DNA of 64,000 nt from Seriola aureovittata. Lineage: Eukaryota; Chordata; Actinopteri; Carangiformes; Carangidae. The notes below the pieces were generated by a model. It ran no database searches. It was not told where the DNA came from and saw only the letters and a program-made list of their open reading frames with translations. Of this stretch, positions 23,442 to 36,705 are shown piece after piece (position 1 is the stretch's first letter; the number at the start of each line of letters is the position of its first letter). The translations under genes and the position numbers were made by a program. The DNA is taken from the NCBI RefSeq assembly GCF_021018895.1, contig NC_079386.1:16218552-16282551 (forward strand), in the 5' to 3' direction.

Positions 23442-25145
23442 GGTATGCACATGGTCACACACTCTAAATACCTCAGTGATTACGCTCTCTCATTACCAGA
23501 TGGATATTTGTTGATGCACATGCTGCTATTTACCATCCGATTTTTGCACAAAAAAAAGTTTAATTTCATTTGGAGACAATTCAAATGAAGTTTGATTTTT
23601 AAAATGATTAGAGTGTTATCATGATGAAATGAAATGAAATGTGTGTGCATGGACTTGAAGACATTTACAGAAGTTGTTCTTGCGGCAGCTGGTAATCCTG
23701 CTCATGACTCACCGTCTTTTAGACATGATGAAATTGCATTATTTAAATAAGCTGTTCTGACTGTCATATTCATACAATAACTGCTGCATCACACAATAAG
23801 AAAACACCCTCTCTCTTAAAGAGTCAAACGTTGCACTTGAGGTTCAAAACTTCGACGAACTGTTGAGGTTTTGTCTCCGGGGTCGTGGTCGTGCGTTCCA
23901 AACAGCTTTGGATGCAAAATGAAGCATCCGTTTCCCTGCACTGTCCCACACGCTCTAGTTCTACTCCATCACAATGCCCTTGATTGTTGACGTGTTAGGT
24001 TTTCACTCCTGCAAAACATGCGGAGAAAAAAATGAAAATAAAAGCAGAACCTGTGACGATCGTCACACGCTATGGTGCGGTTCATTACCGAGCTTTTCCC
24101 ATGTCCTCAGGATATTTGTGGCAACTGTGTGCTTGTGTCTTGTGTTTATTTCCCTCTGTGTACATAGATTGTGCATTCGCACACGTGCACGTTCTGGTTT
24201 AAACCCATGCGCACGCCCGCGTGTGACATTAATGAATTGCAGTGGCGCAGAACTGTAAATGCAGGGTACGGACAAACAGCCGACTGCTTGGCTGAACGTA
24301 GGCATGTCCCTGCAGCGCTCCTTCAGCGATGCTTGGAGACGATGTGCACGGTTCAACCATTCAACACCTTGTGTTTGTTTTGACCTGCCCGGAGCCCCAG
24401 ATGGTCGCCAGGGCGATTCAGATACTGTAGGTGGAGTTGTCAATGACGCCGCAATGCACCTCTGATTGTGTGATTACTCCTGGTGCTTGTGCCGCCCCAT
24501 GTGGCCCCAACCTTAGATAAAAGGAAACTTAAAAAGGTATTTTGCAGATGCTGTCTGACCCAGGTCTGGCATGCGCACGTGTAAACCGTCATGGAACGAC
24601 GCTCACACGCACGAAGGCTGCAAAGCAAGACATACGGAAAGACGTACACATAATGGGTTTGAGACACACCGGAAATTTTAAACACAAATGCATCACATTC
24701 CCACTTTGATAGGACGGAGCACGAGACATACGCAGATGCACAGGGAGGAAATTGACTGTATGTTTTCTACATTCCCCGTTTTTATACGTGTAAGTCCAAA
24801 ACAAACACACAGGTAAAGAAATGTCCAGGTGAACATGCAGACAGGATATGACCTGCCGCCTGTCATCTCCCTCTCCCTCTCTCCGCTATATGCTTCTCCT
24901 TTGCTTCACATTAATCTGTAATCATTGGCATGTATAAGGAATTTAAGCCAGACTTCTCCTACTAATAAGATCCTGTCATCTTTGTTTTCACTCACTTTCT
25001 GATGCAATGCTTCTTGGTGCCAAAGCACACAGCAGCAGGTTTCAGAGGGAATATAAATTATTGGCTGGTTAAAAGGTCACATTGCGCTTCGCATGTTCTT
25101 GAACGTTGTGCAACTCGACTCAGTGTCAGTGTCACAACTAACAAT

Positions 25146-25180
25146 TATTTATGGTTATTTATGGTTATTTATGGTCATTT
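25146..25180. repeat. 10-bp tandem repeat ATGGTTATTT
   Basis: Two exact ATGGTTATTT units plus a third with one change (ATGGTCATTT) and a leading partial unit. Local slippage product. Confidence 0.85.
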
Positions 25181-25240
25181 GTTTGATGCTGATCACAGGT
25201 TTGCAGAGACTGAGAGAAAACTCTCCCTCTGAGTTGCTTG

Positions 25241-25340
25241 TTTGATCCGACCAACAGTCCAAAATCTGTGCAACAGTAAAATAATATAATATTTAACAGA
25301 CAAAAGCAGCAAATTTTCATGTTTGATAAACTGGAACCAT
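25241..25340. mobile_element. Internal fragment of the same MITE-like family
   Basis: TTTGATCCGACCAACAGTCC, AATATAATATTTAACAGACA and AAAAGCAGCAAATTTTCATG followed by AAACTGGAACCA match the interior of the family. No terminal inverted repeat is visible. Confidence 0.6.
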
Positions 25341-26641
25341 TTATTTATTTTTTCTTATATAGAGCAGAAAACAAGATAAAACTGTTAAATGATGTAAATC
25401 CATTTCTTAGGTAAATAAACCATCTTTGAAACACTTACACTTTATAGTTTTACATAGGAAGGAAAATAGTGTTAATTGCCAAAAACTTACACAGTCTCCT
25501 TCAAAACACCTCAAACAGATTTTTGTTTTATCTTGTAGGAACATTATAACGACCTGTTTGCACAAGATCGTATCAAATTTTGAGACTTCAGAGCGTCTTA
25601 ATGTTTGATTGATTGATAAATAGATTAAAGGGGAAATCTTGGTTTAAATTCCACTTGATTATTCATCATATGACTTTGGGTTAGCGGCGCCTCTCTCCTG
25701 CAGCATCCCAGGAATCCTTCGGTCTCCCCAGCTCCTTTTTTCAGACAACAGCCCTCCTTCACTGTCCCTTTGCAAATTCCTCAGATTCCCAGATTTGGAA
25801 ATGTTGAGTTCCTTATATGAAGTCTCTGCAGACCACTGAGCTCAGTGATCCTGACCCCCTGCAGCCGGCAACACCACATTCCTGACCTCGCCGATACACT
25901 CCGATCCACTCCGCTGGAAGCCCACTTCTCCCCGCTCTCACTCCTCCCTTCCTCCCGAGGACCTTCCTCTGCGTCAGGGTCAGGGAGTTGGAGGAAAGGA
26001 TGGAAGATGAGGGAGAGACCAGGAGGAGGAGGAGGAGGGAGATGAAGACGGATACCAGACTTTTTTGACTGGTACCTCAAAGGATGAAACAAACTAAAGA
26101 AACTTCAACATTTCTTGACCTTGAAAAAATATTCTCACTGCGAGGACCTGGAGCTTTCGATCATATCGCAAAGTCTTCCTCTGCACATGAAGTTGCCTAC
26201 ACATCCTTGAATTGTTAATGTTCAAATGTCCTTATTTTTCCATATTCACGTGTTTTATATCATATTATTCTGAGGACGTCTGGTCCATGTTGGACTTTAA
26301 AGGTTTTTCTTGACCTTGGAAATTTATCAAGTAAACATCTACTTTTTAAAGTGTTTCTTCGTTTTAAATTGGACACCTTCCAGTTTTTGGACTGTTGGAC
26401 TGTTTGAAGACATTCGATTAATCAGGTCATCAGTGATGTCACCAATTTGTCTTCATCAGGTACAGACGCACGCTTCTGAAAAATATCCAGTTCCAGCCGG
26501 AGACGGAAAGAGAGAGCAGGAGATGGAGGGAGTGAGTGAGGGAAGGAAGAGAAAGTAATAATCTAGTTCGTCTCAAAGGGAAAGTGGGTCAGGAAAAGCA
26601 GCTGTGTGTTTGGGTCTAGATGCTCCCCTGCTGACAGACGA

Positions 26642-26801
26642 ACACACACACACACACAACACACACACACACACACACACACAAGCCTGCACACACTCCT
26701 TCCATACACTTAGACAGTGGTGAGGGACAGCTATGTCCTTCTCTTGTCCGGTTGTGTTGCTGTGGAGGAGATAGAGAAGACATGCAAGATAGAGGAATGT
26801 A

Positions 26802-26832
<31 letters not shown>

Positions 26833-26833
26833 C
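26642..26833. repeat. Two (CA)n arrays
   Basis: CA at 26642-26683 (one AA slip) and again at 26805-26833, with about 120 bp of unique sequence between. Confidence 0.9.
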
Positions 26834-29800
26834 TGTACTTGGCAGCAGGTGAGGTGATGATTACTCTGCATGTATAGCTTGTTGCCTTGAGTTTGAGGGC
26901 CTGTTCTATATGACACAGTTCTATGTATTTAACAGGATATAAAAAGTTGTCGTGTAAAACTTTGTGACACACTGTTTTATCAGCTGTTTTATCATCTGGT
27001 CGACGTCTCGTTCAGTCGCTGTGTCTCCCTCACACTCTGAACTCTTGTAAACTCTCAGGACTTCCACGTGGTTTTTCGGTTCCGTCACTGTCCAGAGCTG
27101 CTAATGCCGGGGCTGAGAGACACAATGGTGAAATGAAACGGCAGGAAGACGAATGTGTCTGGGCACTCGCGGTTCAACCGTTTAGATCAGTCATTTTAAA
27201 CACAGTGTAGGAGAGGCGGAGTACCCGAGGGGTGCAGGCTAACACACCTGGTTTGGAGCTGCCCTTCACTTCCTGGGTCCCATCATCCATTTGTTTCAGT
27301 GCTTACGGGCATCTTCCGTCCTCTAACCTTTGGACGCCTCACAGGGAGGGAACATCTGGTTGCTTCTGACCCATGTGATTGATTTCATCTTCGGGGGGTT
27401 TTTGTCAGCTAACCGCTACGAAAGGTTAGCCTTCATACCGAACACCAATGATTTCTGACGTAGCGACCGACGTATCTGTCCCGTCAAAAAAGCTTCATGA
27501 GTTGACACAGTTAGCAATAGCTTAGTGACTTAAGTTAGCATTTATCACCAGTTTCAATGACATATGTCAATTTAAAAGTTATTCACAACCTGCTGCCTCA
27601 ATCTGATTATTGTGGATTTTTTTGCAGGATGTTGACTGTCCAATCGGCTCGTTTGTTTTTCCAACCAGAGGCTAAGGAGTAGAAGCTAGCTTAGCTTTGT
27701 CAGAGCAAAGCTTTTTATTTTTTATGCACTGCAATTTGTGTAAGTTGTGGAAATATAAATCTAAACATCATGGTTTAATAGGTGATTCTTAGATTAACGT
27801 GCTTGCTTGCTAAAGATAACTTTTGAGCTGTTTGAAATGCATCAGTTTTTCTTTTGGCGGACGCTAATTTGTTTCCTGTTTTCTGCTTCAGTTGTTTGCC
27901 AAACACACCCTGGACCTATTTGTCTAATAAGATGAATTTCCACCCTCTTGTTTGAAACAGGCAAATTCCCTAAAATGTTCGACTCTTTTCAAGCGACGGC
28001 TTCATCTGCACTTTTTCTGTGTTCACCCAACATTTCCTCGGTTCACACTCTTTCCCACACTGCTGCACAGGTGCTTCATGTGATTTCACCCTGGCTCAGC
28101 CTCGTCCAGACTCAACAAATCTGAAGTATCATCAGTCTTAGTTAAAGGAAGTCGAACTTGTGCAACGGCTTAGTCACATTTTACTCTGTAATCTAAAGTT
28201 GTCTTCTGTCTGAATGACCTGTGAACATTTTCTCTCTAAGAAAAAGAAATGAAAGAACCGGCAGGCTCTTGTTTTGATCATTCTGGTGATTGAGAATCAA
28301 AGTAAATGTGATAGCACATCGGAGAAAGAGATTTCCCTGAGTGAGTGAGGGCGCCGTATCTTGATCAAAGATACACAAACAAAAACAATCACGAGGGACA
28401 CTTCCTAGCTGGAGATTCAGGCCCTTTGCAGTTTACTAGACCTCTGGGGATTATTTATGATTATCGAGGATTATATGATGAGAAACCAAGAGTTCCTCAT
28501 CATCTGAAGATGTTAGCTCATAAATCAGCATGTTTCTTTGCTTGTGTTTCACATTTGGACTCTAATATGTGCAACTGCACATCGTTCGATCTTTTACTAA
28601 ATCTTCTGGAACTAGATTAAAGGACCAAACATGATTTAGCCCAGATATTTGGCCTGTTTATAGTAATTTGTTTGGTGAAAATGTGTGTTGTGTTAAATAA
28701 GTGATAAAGGCCTCTATCAACAGACCAAAATATATGAGCAGGCTTCAACCTTCAAGGCTCAGGTAAAGAAAATATGTGACAGGTGAGGTTGTCAGTATCA
28801 GCATCTTGAAAAGAGATTGCACCATCATGTGCGACCTGTCGTCACGTCAGATAGGCGTTGTTTGTCTGGTCGCCGGGGCAACTTCTCTTGTTGCAAGGTT
28901 CGTCCGGTAACATCCTGCTCGTCTTATATTCCAGATCACTCAGAACCGAGTTAATGCGACTCGGTTCAGAGATAATGCGACAGAATGATGCATTTTCTAC
29001 CCTGAGTAACAGCAATACTCCCTCTCTTTTACCTCTGTTTTTGGTCTCTACCAACACCTGAGAGTCACCTGGTTCTTTAGCTGTTGAACATAGTGGAGTG
29101 GAGTTGCAAGTTTAGCTTATAAATCTCTATACATAAGTACTGGCAACTAAAAGTGTACTTGTAATGTAGAGTGGGCCCTGTCAGTGTTATATTACTGGAT
29201 GATTATACTCTTGGATAGTTAAATCTGCAATAACGCATCACATCTTATAAACTGATCATGTGTTTTGTTTGTAAAATCGTCACCTACAAAGCTGCTGGTA
29301 ACTACAGCTGTAGAATATAATATAAAAAGTAAAATATTTCCCTTTTTGAATGTGTAACTGAAACTAAAGTAAAGCACAGGTCTGTCGACGTCCTGCTGAT
29401 GTATTTATATTTTCAGTTAAAAAGATAAAATACAAATAGATAAAAGAAAATTGGACCCGAAAACAACAAGAGACAACAATGAATCTCCTGAAATGTCAAA
29501 TCTTGTTGCTTCATCTAATCTTTCATCGGCAAAACCACATTAATCCTGAGCGAGAAACCCATCTCTGTAATTACAAAAATTACATCCACAAATCTGTTGT
29601 CAACATCTCATTACAGCTCCTGGAAACATTTCACTTGTGTACTGCGTTTTTCGTAACAACTTTAGGTGTGTCAACATGTGTACGTCGAGCTCTCTGTGGC
29701 AGCGTGTATATGTGTTTTCCCACAGGAAATCAGCCTTCTCACGTATCCAGCGATGCAGCCGTCACATGTAAAAGGAGCTCATTTGGTTTCCAAGAGAAAA

Positions 29801-31462
29801 GCAATGGTTCCTTTTTTTGTTAAACATCCTTAATATCCCTTAGCACATGCCTGTGCTCCTGACATGGATACTGCAGACCGAGACGCGGTATGTGGTGGGG
29901 CGTTTAGTGCGATATACGGCCCTAGACTGGCTCCGTGCGCATGGTATATGTGAAAGAAATGCTTGGATTCAGCTCGCATTGCGGTGCACCTAGATACGAG
30001 AAGGGGGCAATGGTAAATCCTGGTTGTATAAAGGAAGACCTGACAGCTGAAAGTCACTCTGTGGAAGCACATTCATCCGTCACTGGCATGGAGGTGACTT
30101 TTTCTTTACCTATACATTAGCATCAGCGGGCATCTAGACGAGGAGGAGGAGGAAGAAGCGTGTAAGAATCTGTTCTGGTGCAGAGACGCATCATACATGC
30201 AAGAATACACACATTGTATAGGACAAAATAGAATAAAAAAAGTCAAATATAATAACCCTCTTTGTGTTCACGTTGCGTGCAAGGATGCATCGTTTTTGTC
30301 TGCCCGTATGAGAAGATATTGTCAAACACTCATTTTGCTTCAACACGCCAAACCTCCCAACCTTTTCCAGATGGAAAAAAAAAAAGAAAAAGATTCAGCC
30401 TCGGAGTCTAAACTCTGCTGTGATTCTTATTATTGTGAACGTTGCTGCAGGCGAGCCGTTGTCTGCGGCATCCAGATTGATGTTATTTTAATAATAAAAG
30501 TATGTCAACACAGTCTAGCCTCCAGGTACCAGCGACATTTTCCCCACCACTTCTATCTCATGTTTGTGTTAGATACTGCGGGGGGTTACTCTGTTGTAGC
30601 ATGCTAAAATATGCACGCAAACTGTGGTGTGCATGGATTAGATTAAAGGCATGCATCTGACTTTCTTTAAGCTCAAGAGTTTTTTTTTAATAAAAAATTT
30701 TAATGTACCTCGGACATACGGAGATACGCAGTGCAAACGCGACCAGCAGCTAAAGCTGTATTTATTTATTCAAGCAAGTGATGCATCCAATCACGTGTGT
30801 CTGGGTTTGTTTTTAGAGCCAGAAACTCCAAAGTGCATTTTACTTCCTGTCTAAAGACAAAATAAGATGCACAAGGGTGACTTTTACTTTGAAATAAGAC
30901 ACACAGAGGAGGGTTTTGTGATGAAATAAGATGCGAAAAACTGAATGAACTTTGAAATAAGGTGCATAAAGCAGATTCATTGCAAAAGTAACACGTCTAT
31001 AAGAATGTTTTTTGCTCTGAAGTCAGAATTTAAAGCTATTTAATTCTTAAATAATTCAGTTTTGTTGTGAGTTGAGATGCTCAAAAAGAGTTTCATGCAA
31101 ACAGTGAAAACACAGCACGTCTGAACTATTGGAGTTAGAAGCTCTCAGTATCGTGAGGCTCCATCAGCAGCATATCTGGCCCTGGTCGAACCTTTAACCC
31201 GCCGTAACCATCCAGCTGCAAACCCCCGACATGACAGATGTTCAGGCAAAACAGATTGCAGCGTTTGTTTAAGGCAGCTTTTCTTTGCGTTACTTCTTTT
31301 AATCCGTGACTTCCTTTCCCATTGTCTGTCCCGCCACCTTAAAGTAAAGTCAGCGAGCCACAGGAAGGAGCCTTAAACGTTGTCACCTACAGAGCTTTAC
31401 TTTCATCCTCGTTAACCACAACCACAGCATCCGCTTAGCTTCACCTGAAGAGCTGCTTCTTC
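26834..31462. other. Unique intronic sequence
   Basis: The longest stretch without microsatellites. Besides the diverged repeat at 29115-29390 it holds no recognised element, and its ORFs (under 140 codons) look random. Confidence 0.45.
29115..29390. mobile_element. Diverged copy of the ACTCAAGTAC-family teleost repeat
   Basis: Pieces such as TAAGTACTGGCAACTAAAAG, AAAAAGTAAAATATTTCCCT and CTGAAACTAAAGTAAAGCAC resemble the reverse side of the repeat at 42168-42245. The copy is heavily mutated and its limits are approximate. Confidence 0.4.
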
Positions 31463-31474
31463 ACACACACACAT

Positions 31475-31506
<32 letters not shown>

Positions 31507-31572
31507 CGCCTCAGGACCCCCGACACTAAAGACAGACATTTTGCGACGCCCCTTTCTCGTTAATTTTGTGTC

Positions 31573-31604
<32 letters not shown>
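31463..31604. repeat. Inverted pair (CA)n ... (GT)n
   Basis: CA at 31463-31505 (one TGC interruption) and GT at 31577-31604, 70 bp apart in opposite sense. Confidence 0.9.
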
Positions 31605-31612
<8 letters not shown>

Positions 31613-32711
31613 TCTCTGTCTTCACATCCACCACTCGCTCAGGTAGGGGTCAACAGGTTTGTGATTGAGAAGTGTTATTAAAATAAATAAAAGCGGGGTC
31701 TTTCCTCTGCTCGTCCTCGGGCGCTCCGTCATGTAACAGATCACCTTCTGCCTTTTGTCCGACGTATACATTTCTCCTGTGTTTAGTTTTCCTTTCTCTT
31801 CTTTTCAGACACAACCTGAGGGCAAACAGTAGATGAGATGCTGGTTTTTGACCATTTTGTTCCCGTTCTTTACCCAATCTACTTCATGTAGGAGAACTGA
31901 AATGTGACGCCGTGTAGCTGCTGTTTACGGCTACAGGATTACATCAGAGTGAAATATGCATCTCAGATATCTCCAAAACTTCAACCTGGAATTACAATAT
32001 CCTTGAAACTTTGGGATTTTTTATTGAATATAAAATGATGGAGAGCGCAGAAAATGTGAAAGAAATTATTTTAACGTGCAAGAATCAAGAAAATGAGAAA
32101 ATAGTTTGATACGATCTATAAAAATTTGAAAGTTAAAGAGCAACTCGGCCCCAAGATGTTAAAAGACAAACATAAAACGTGTAAAATAAAGTTGAAGAAG
32201 TTGAAAGTTGAATCTTAAAAACAAAAAGAACATCAGTACAAACTAAACCTGAAAAATAAATCCATCTAAATTCAACAGAAACTTTAATAAAATGCCACTT
32301 TAGTCTGTAATACGGAGATTAAACTGGTCAGATAACCTTTTAGTCACATTTGAGCTTCCATGTTTCTTCTCTGCAAAAGATAACTTTAAAAAATAAAGAA
32401 GCTTTTATCTCTTTTATCTTTGTCTTATATTGATTATTCGTCCGTAAAGTGACTGAATTGATTGATTAGTGAATTTGGAGCTTCTAAAAGTGCATGTCCT
32501 GATGTATGAACATCTGCAAATAATTGAGTTCCCCCTCTTTCTGGTCTGTCCTTGAACGTCACAGAAAAATTCCCTTTCTCCCTCTCACTCCTTTCTGTTC
32601 GTCCCATTCACAGCTTCACGCTGTATTTTACTGGTTCCCATCAAAGTCTAATGGTCTGTAGGTAACTCTGTTGTTCTCCCACCAGCTCCGGCCTCTCCTC
32701 TGTCTCTCTCT

Positions 32712-32713
<2 letters not shown>

Positions 32714-32746
<33 letters not shown>

Positions 32747-32800
32747 TTTCACACAAGTGCATCCACATAGACATATGCAGACACACACACACACACACAC
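32714..32800. repeat. Two (CA)n arrays
   Basis: CA at 32714-32744 and 32780-32800, with a GT-containing GTGCATGTGTGTGTA just downstream. Confidence 0.9.
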
Positions 32801-32932
32801 ATGCAGCGTGCATGTGTGTGTATTTAGGAGGGAGAGAAAGAGTTGGATCAGATCACAAAAGAAGGAGCGTCGGGGTGATATTTTAACCTCACCATGCTGC
32901 TTTAAGAGCTGCTGAAAAGCTGATTGACTGGA

Positions 32933-32971
32933 GGGGGGGTGGGGGGGGGGGGGCGGGGGGGGGGGGGGGGG
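32933..32971. repeat. G-rich run interrupted by one T and one C
   Basis: Three blocks of 7, 13 and 17 or so G bases separated by a single T (32940) and a single C (32954). It has clear G-quadruplex potential on the + strand, and the exact length may be unreliable. Confidence 0.9.
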
Positions 32972-32972
32972 T

Positions 32973-35904
32973 CTATAGCATAGCTGGGAGTTTTTTTCTG
33001 CCCGCGGGTCACTTATATGTCGACATTCTCCAACCCTGGTTACACGTGTTTTGTTTTTGTTTTTTTATGTCTCTGCATTTGTTTGAGTGTTTTTTTTTTT
33101 TTCCCACACATACAATGTTACATTGAATGTAAAATATGGGTTTCCTGTTGTAGCTCAGTTGTATATAAACACCGTTGCTTGGAGACATGGTCGGAAAACA
33201 TGGGGAGAATTCTTGGGTACCGCCGTTGTGCCGGTTTCGGTCCTGGACCTGCGTCAGGTGCCTTTTAATTGTAAAAGTTTACCAGCTAATACTTCTGCGT
33301 TTCCCTTCGTAACCGTTGGCAACCACAACGGCCAAATGGATTAATTTGTCACCGCATCGCACAAAGTTTCATAAGACATTGAAGCTGATGCTCATTTCTG
33401 TCTTTCCAATAATGAGAGGAGAAGATCAATATCAGGCTCTTGTTTCACTGTCGGAAAAAAAAAGAGAAAGAAAATGTCACAAAATGAATGTGAAATGAGA
33501 CTTTAACCCGTCATTCATTCGTTCGGTTTCACTATCTTTACTTTATTTTTGTTTAAAGTTGTCGAAGTTGATACGGAAGCTGAGAGAAGCCAATATTTAT
33601 TAATAATTATTCTGTAATTTTGAGAAAACAAAGCTCCGTTATCCAGTATGTCCTTCCTCTGCTTCCGTAGTTTTAAACTTTTATCAAAACATGACATTTT
33701 AACATTGAAAACTCAGTGTTAACATCGAATCCCTCTTTAAATGCTTTTAATCCGCTGCTTCCTTTTAATGTTTATTGCCAACTTGATCAACAGAATAAAA
33801 GAAAACATTTTACTCGTCCTCGTCCTCCACTTTTCTTTTTCTTTTCGATTGCAGTCTATCTCACTTAGAGCTTCTTTGCTTGAGTAATGTGATGCACTTC
33901 TAACAGCCATGCAACATCTTCTATCTGTTTGAACGGGACCGGCCTGTTGGAGACGCTTCGCTAAAATATTTAGATTGTATTCCTCCTTGAAATGACTCTT
34001 CAGGAGTGACTCTGAGACTCAGGGTAATTACTGAAGATGAAAGTGGAATGAGAAGTGCCACCAAGAAGGAAGAGACGAGCTTCACAGAAACAAGTGTGTC
34101 CCATCCTGAGGAGTCTCAGGGTCTCTGTCAAGGTCTCTTTTTATTTTCTTTTTTTTTTTTGACAGTTGAAGCTGTACAGCTGTATCTCTCCATTTAAGGA
34201 GATTTCACTGCTGCTTCCAGACGACCTTGAAACACGTCGGGCCGAGACGATTCAGTCGGAGCTCCGCAGACCCTTTTTCATGCGTCTCTACTCGTTTAAT
34301 GCAGATGTGAATTTTCTGAGGGAGTAAAATTGTCAGAATTAGTTCAAACTTCCAACACACGTCTTGTCCATTTAAGGACATCCGCCTGTGTCTCGCAGTG
34401 CGGGAACATCACAGCTCCCGTCATGTCAGAGGAGCCTTTATAGGAGAGTTAAGCTCAAATTAGTACAAAATATGTGGAAGTAGTTGTTGCTTTAGTTAAA
34501 GATATTACTTATTATGACTGATCTACAGGATCCAAATTCAACCCGGTGTTCAGAGAGCGTCCGTGCTGCTGAAGTATCTTTAAGGCAGGAAACTGAATCT
34601 CTTCCAGCTGCAAAGGTGCTGGATCATCAATTTTTTTTTTTATTCATCTGACATATTTTATGTGATTCACACTGTCCCCACCCGTCTGGTCCTCCAAGCA
34701 GGTTAAAACAAACACAGAGGATTATTCGAAACACTCCTTGACCCATGTCTGGCTTTAACAGACATTTCCACACTGCAGCCAAGTTAGTTAGTCACCATAA
34801 TAAGTGGGATTTAATAGACTAGAAGCTGCTGCTGCTGTTAGTAAGTCAGGAGGATAAAAGTGAAATTTAATGGACTGACAATTCCTGCGGTCTTGTTGTA
34901 GTGCCGCAGGCTCTCCCAGGTGTGAGTGTGTGTTTGGGGTCAGCGAGAGGAATTTCCCCTGTGTTTGTGATCAGACGAGGGGGGGGGGGGGGGGGGGGGC
35001 GATGCACTTGTCTGCCCGTCTCTCATCTCCACGTCGCCCCCTGTGGCCCGAACGGGGGAGTGAAAGGTCGGGGTCGGCAAGAAGATCCTGATCCCGGAGC
35101 TGGCAAAGGGTTCAGTGATTTCAGACGCACGCCCAGATTCCTCGTCCTCGGTGAATCAGAGCTCTTTATTTAACCTGTGTGGTTTAGATATCTGTCTGAG
35201 GGACTTACAGAATCAACAGTAGCCACATCAGCCAGACTGCGGTGACAGTGAAATGCACGCTCTGTTATTTATGTGGGCCGAAGTGTTTGCACAGGCAGTT
35301 TGACTTCAATCAGCAAAAAGCAAGACGACGCTGGAAGTACACACAGCTGATGGGGAATGAGTCAAACTTTGTCTGCGAGCTGCGTTGTCTCATCAAAAAA
35401 AATCACATTGAATGAAAGGTTTAAAGGCAGGGGAAGAGTTTTTGATGGTGGTTGGAGACAGATAATAAACTTGAGCCACAACTGAAGGTAGATCAGGTTT
35501 GCGGTTGGTGCTGCTTTGCCAGCGTGACCTGACTCACTGAGGAATTAAAGAGGGTGAGGTCGGAGGAAGTGAAGGGATAAATGGAGGGATGAGATGGAAA
35601 GATAAAGAGGGAAAGCCAGAGTTCAAATATATGGAAGATAGAGAGGTTATGATTTATGAAACTTCAGCTTTAAACTTAGCTTTTTGCTTCACCATATTAT
35701 TTTACGTTATTTAAATAGTGTCCATGTACAAACCCTCTCTGGGCCTCTTGTCTCTCTTCTCTCTTCATACTTGATTTTTGTCGTTAGATAAAGTGAATAT
35801 TCGAATGGAAAGGGCTGAAAATAAAAGTCTTGTTTGTGTTTTCATCCAGACACGAGGTTGAAATTAAAGATTAGTGGTGAAATATCTTCAAGGAATATTT
35901 AGAA
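32973..35904. other. Unique intronic sequence
   Basis: T runs at 33088-33101 and 34141-34160 and the G21 run at 34979. No coding segment or named repeat recognised. Confidence 0.45.
34979..34999. repeat. G21 homopolymer
   Basis: Uninterrupted G run between CAGACGA and CGATGCAC. Confidence 0.95.
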
Positions 35905-36139
35905 AGTTCAGAAGTCACTGCTCCCAAAGAAATGAACCGGCATTCAAAGCTGTTTTGTGCAGATTAATCATTTATTACTGAGCTTTAGATGTGCTGGTGG
36001 GGTTAGCATTAAGGCTAGCTGTTTCCCTCTGTTTCCATTCTTTATGCTAAGCTAACCATCTAACAGAGAAACGAGCGTGGCATCAAGCTTCTCCTCTGAC
36101 TCTTGGCAGGAAAGCAAAAATGTTGAACTATTCCTTTAA
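35905..36139. mobile_element. Teleost interspersed repeat (GAAGTCACTGCTCCC ... ATGTTGAACTATTCC)
   Basis: One end reads AGAAGTCACTGCTCCCAAAG. The middle has GAGCTTTAGATGTGCTGGTG, GGCTAGCTGTTTCCCTCTGT and TTCTTTATGCTAAGCTAACC, and the other end has ATGTTGAACTATTCCTTTAA. I recognise all of these as parts of one common fish repeat, here in full-length-like order over 235 bp. Probably a non-autonomous DNA element; class not certain. Confidence 0.7.
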
Positions 36140-36374
36140 AAGTACGACAATTACAGCCCGGCACATCGTTTCAATCCGCCTTAAATACGAGTCAGAACAT
36201 CTGAGGGTTAAGTGATTAAACTTCAGAGGGAGGAGTGAAGGAGAGAAGAGGGAAAAAGTGATGATGATGATGATGATAGAGAGACAGAACATGTGTCTGT
36301 GGCTCCATGTGCCAGAGCTGTGTTTACTTTCAGCCTGCAGGTGTGGAATTCAGCAGTGTGCACACATGGGAGGC

Positions 36375-36377
<3 letters not shown>

Positions 36378-36425
<48 letters not shown>

Positions 36426-36518
36426 ACACACTCTTAAATTATAAGTATACAGTAGATGCTCTTTAAATACATGAATATAAAACTAGGGACACAAACCTGC
36501 TACCTGCCATGCTCTTGT

Positions 36519-36576
<58 letters not shown>
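36378..36576. repeat. Two long (CA)n arrays
   Basis: CA at 36378-36423 and 36521-36576, both nearly pure, about 97 bp apart in the same orientation. Confidence 0.95.
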
Positions 36577-36578
<2 letters not shown>

Positions 36579-36695
36579 GAGTGGAATTTGTGTCCAGATT
36601 AGCAGCGACCCTCTACTCACACCACCTCGACAAGGAAAGAAGAAAAAAAAAGGTGAAGGAGTGAAGTCGCACCTCCGCTGGTGAAACTTCCGTTG

Positions 36696-36705
36696 CTAAA
36701 AATAG
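36696..36705 (+). promoter_or_regulatory. Consensus MEF2-type site CTAAAAATAG
   Basis: Exact match to the YTAWWWWTAR MEF2 consensus, in a CpG-containing stretch (36660-36860) just after two CA arrays. MEF2 acts in muscle and vascular cells where collagen IV is made, but a single site in 64 kb is expected by chance. Confidence 0.2.

Larger units (their letters stand above)
23442..26641. other. Mostly unique intronic sequence
   Basis: Apart from the MITE fragment at 25241 and the decamer repeat at 25146, nothing is recognised. 23970-24465 is open in several frames on both strands and somewhat CpG-richer, but has no domain or splice-flanked exon I can identify. Confidence 0.45.

Noticed and set aside
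24063..24443. 126-codon minus-strand frame overlapping open + frames
   Set aside because: No domain, no splice context, and several frames are open at once, so chance or composition is likely.
34815..34846. CTGCTGCTGCTGTTA before GTAAGT, considered as a leader exon end
   Set aside because: No start codon or acceptor gives an open frame; stops lie just upstream.
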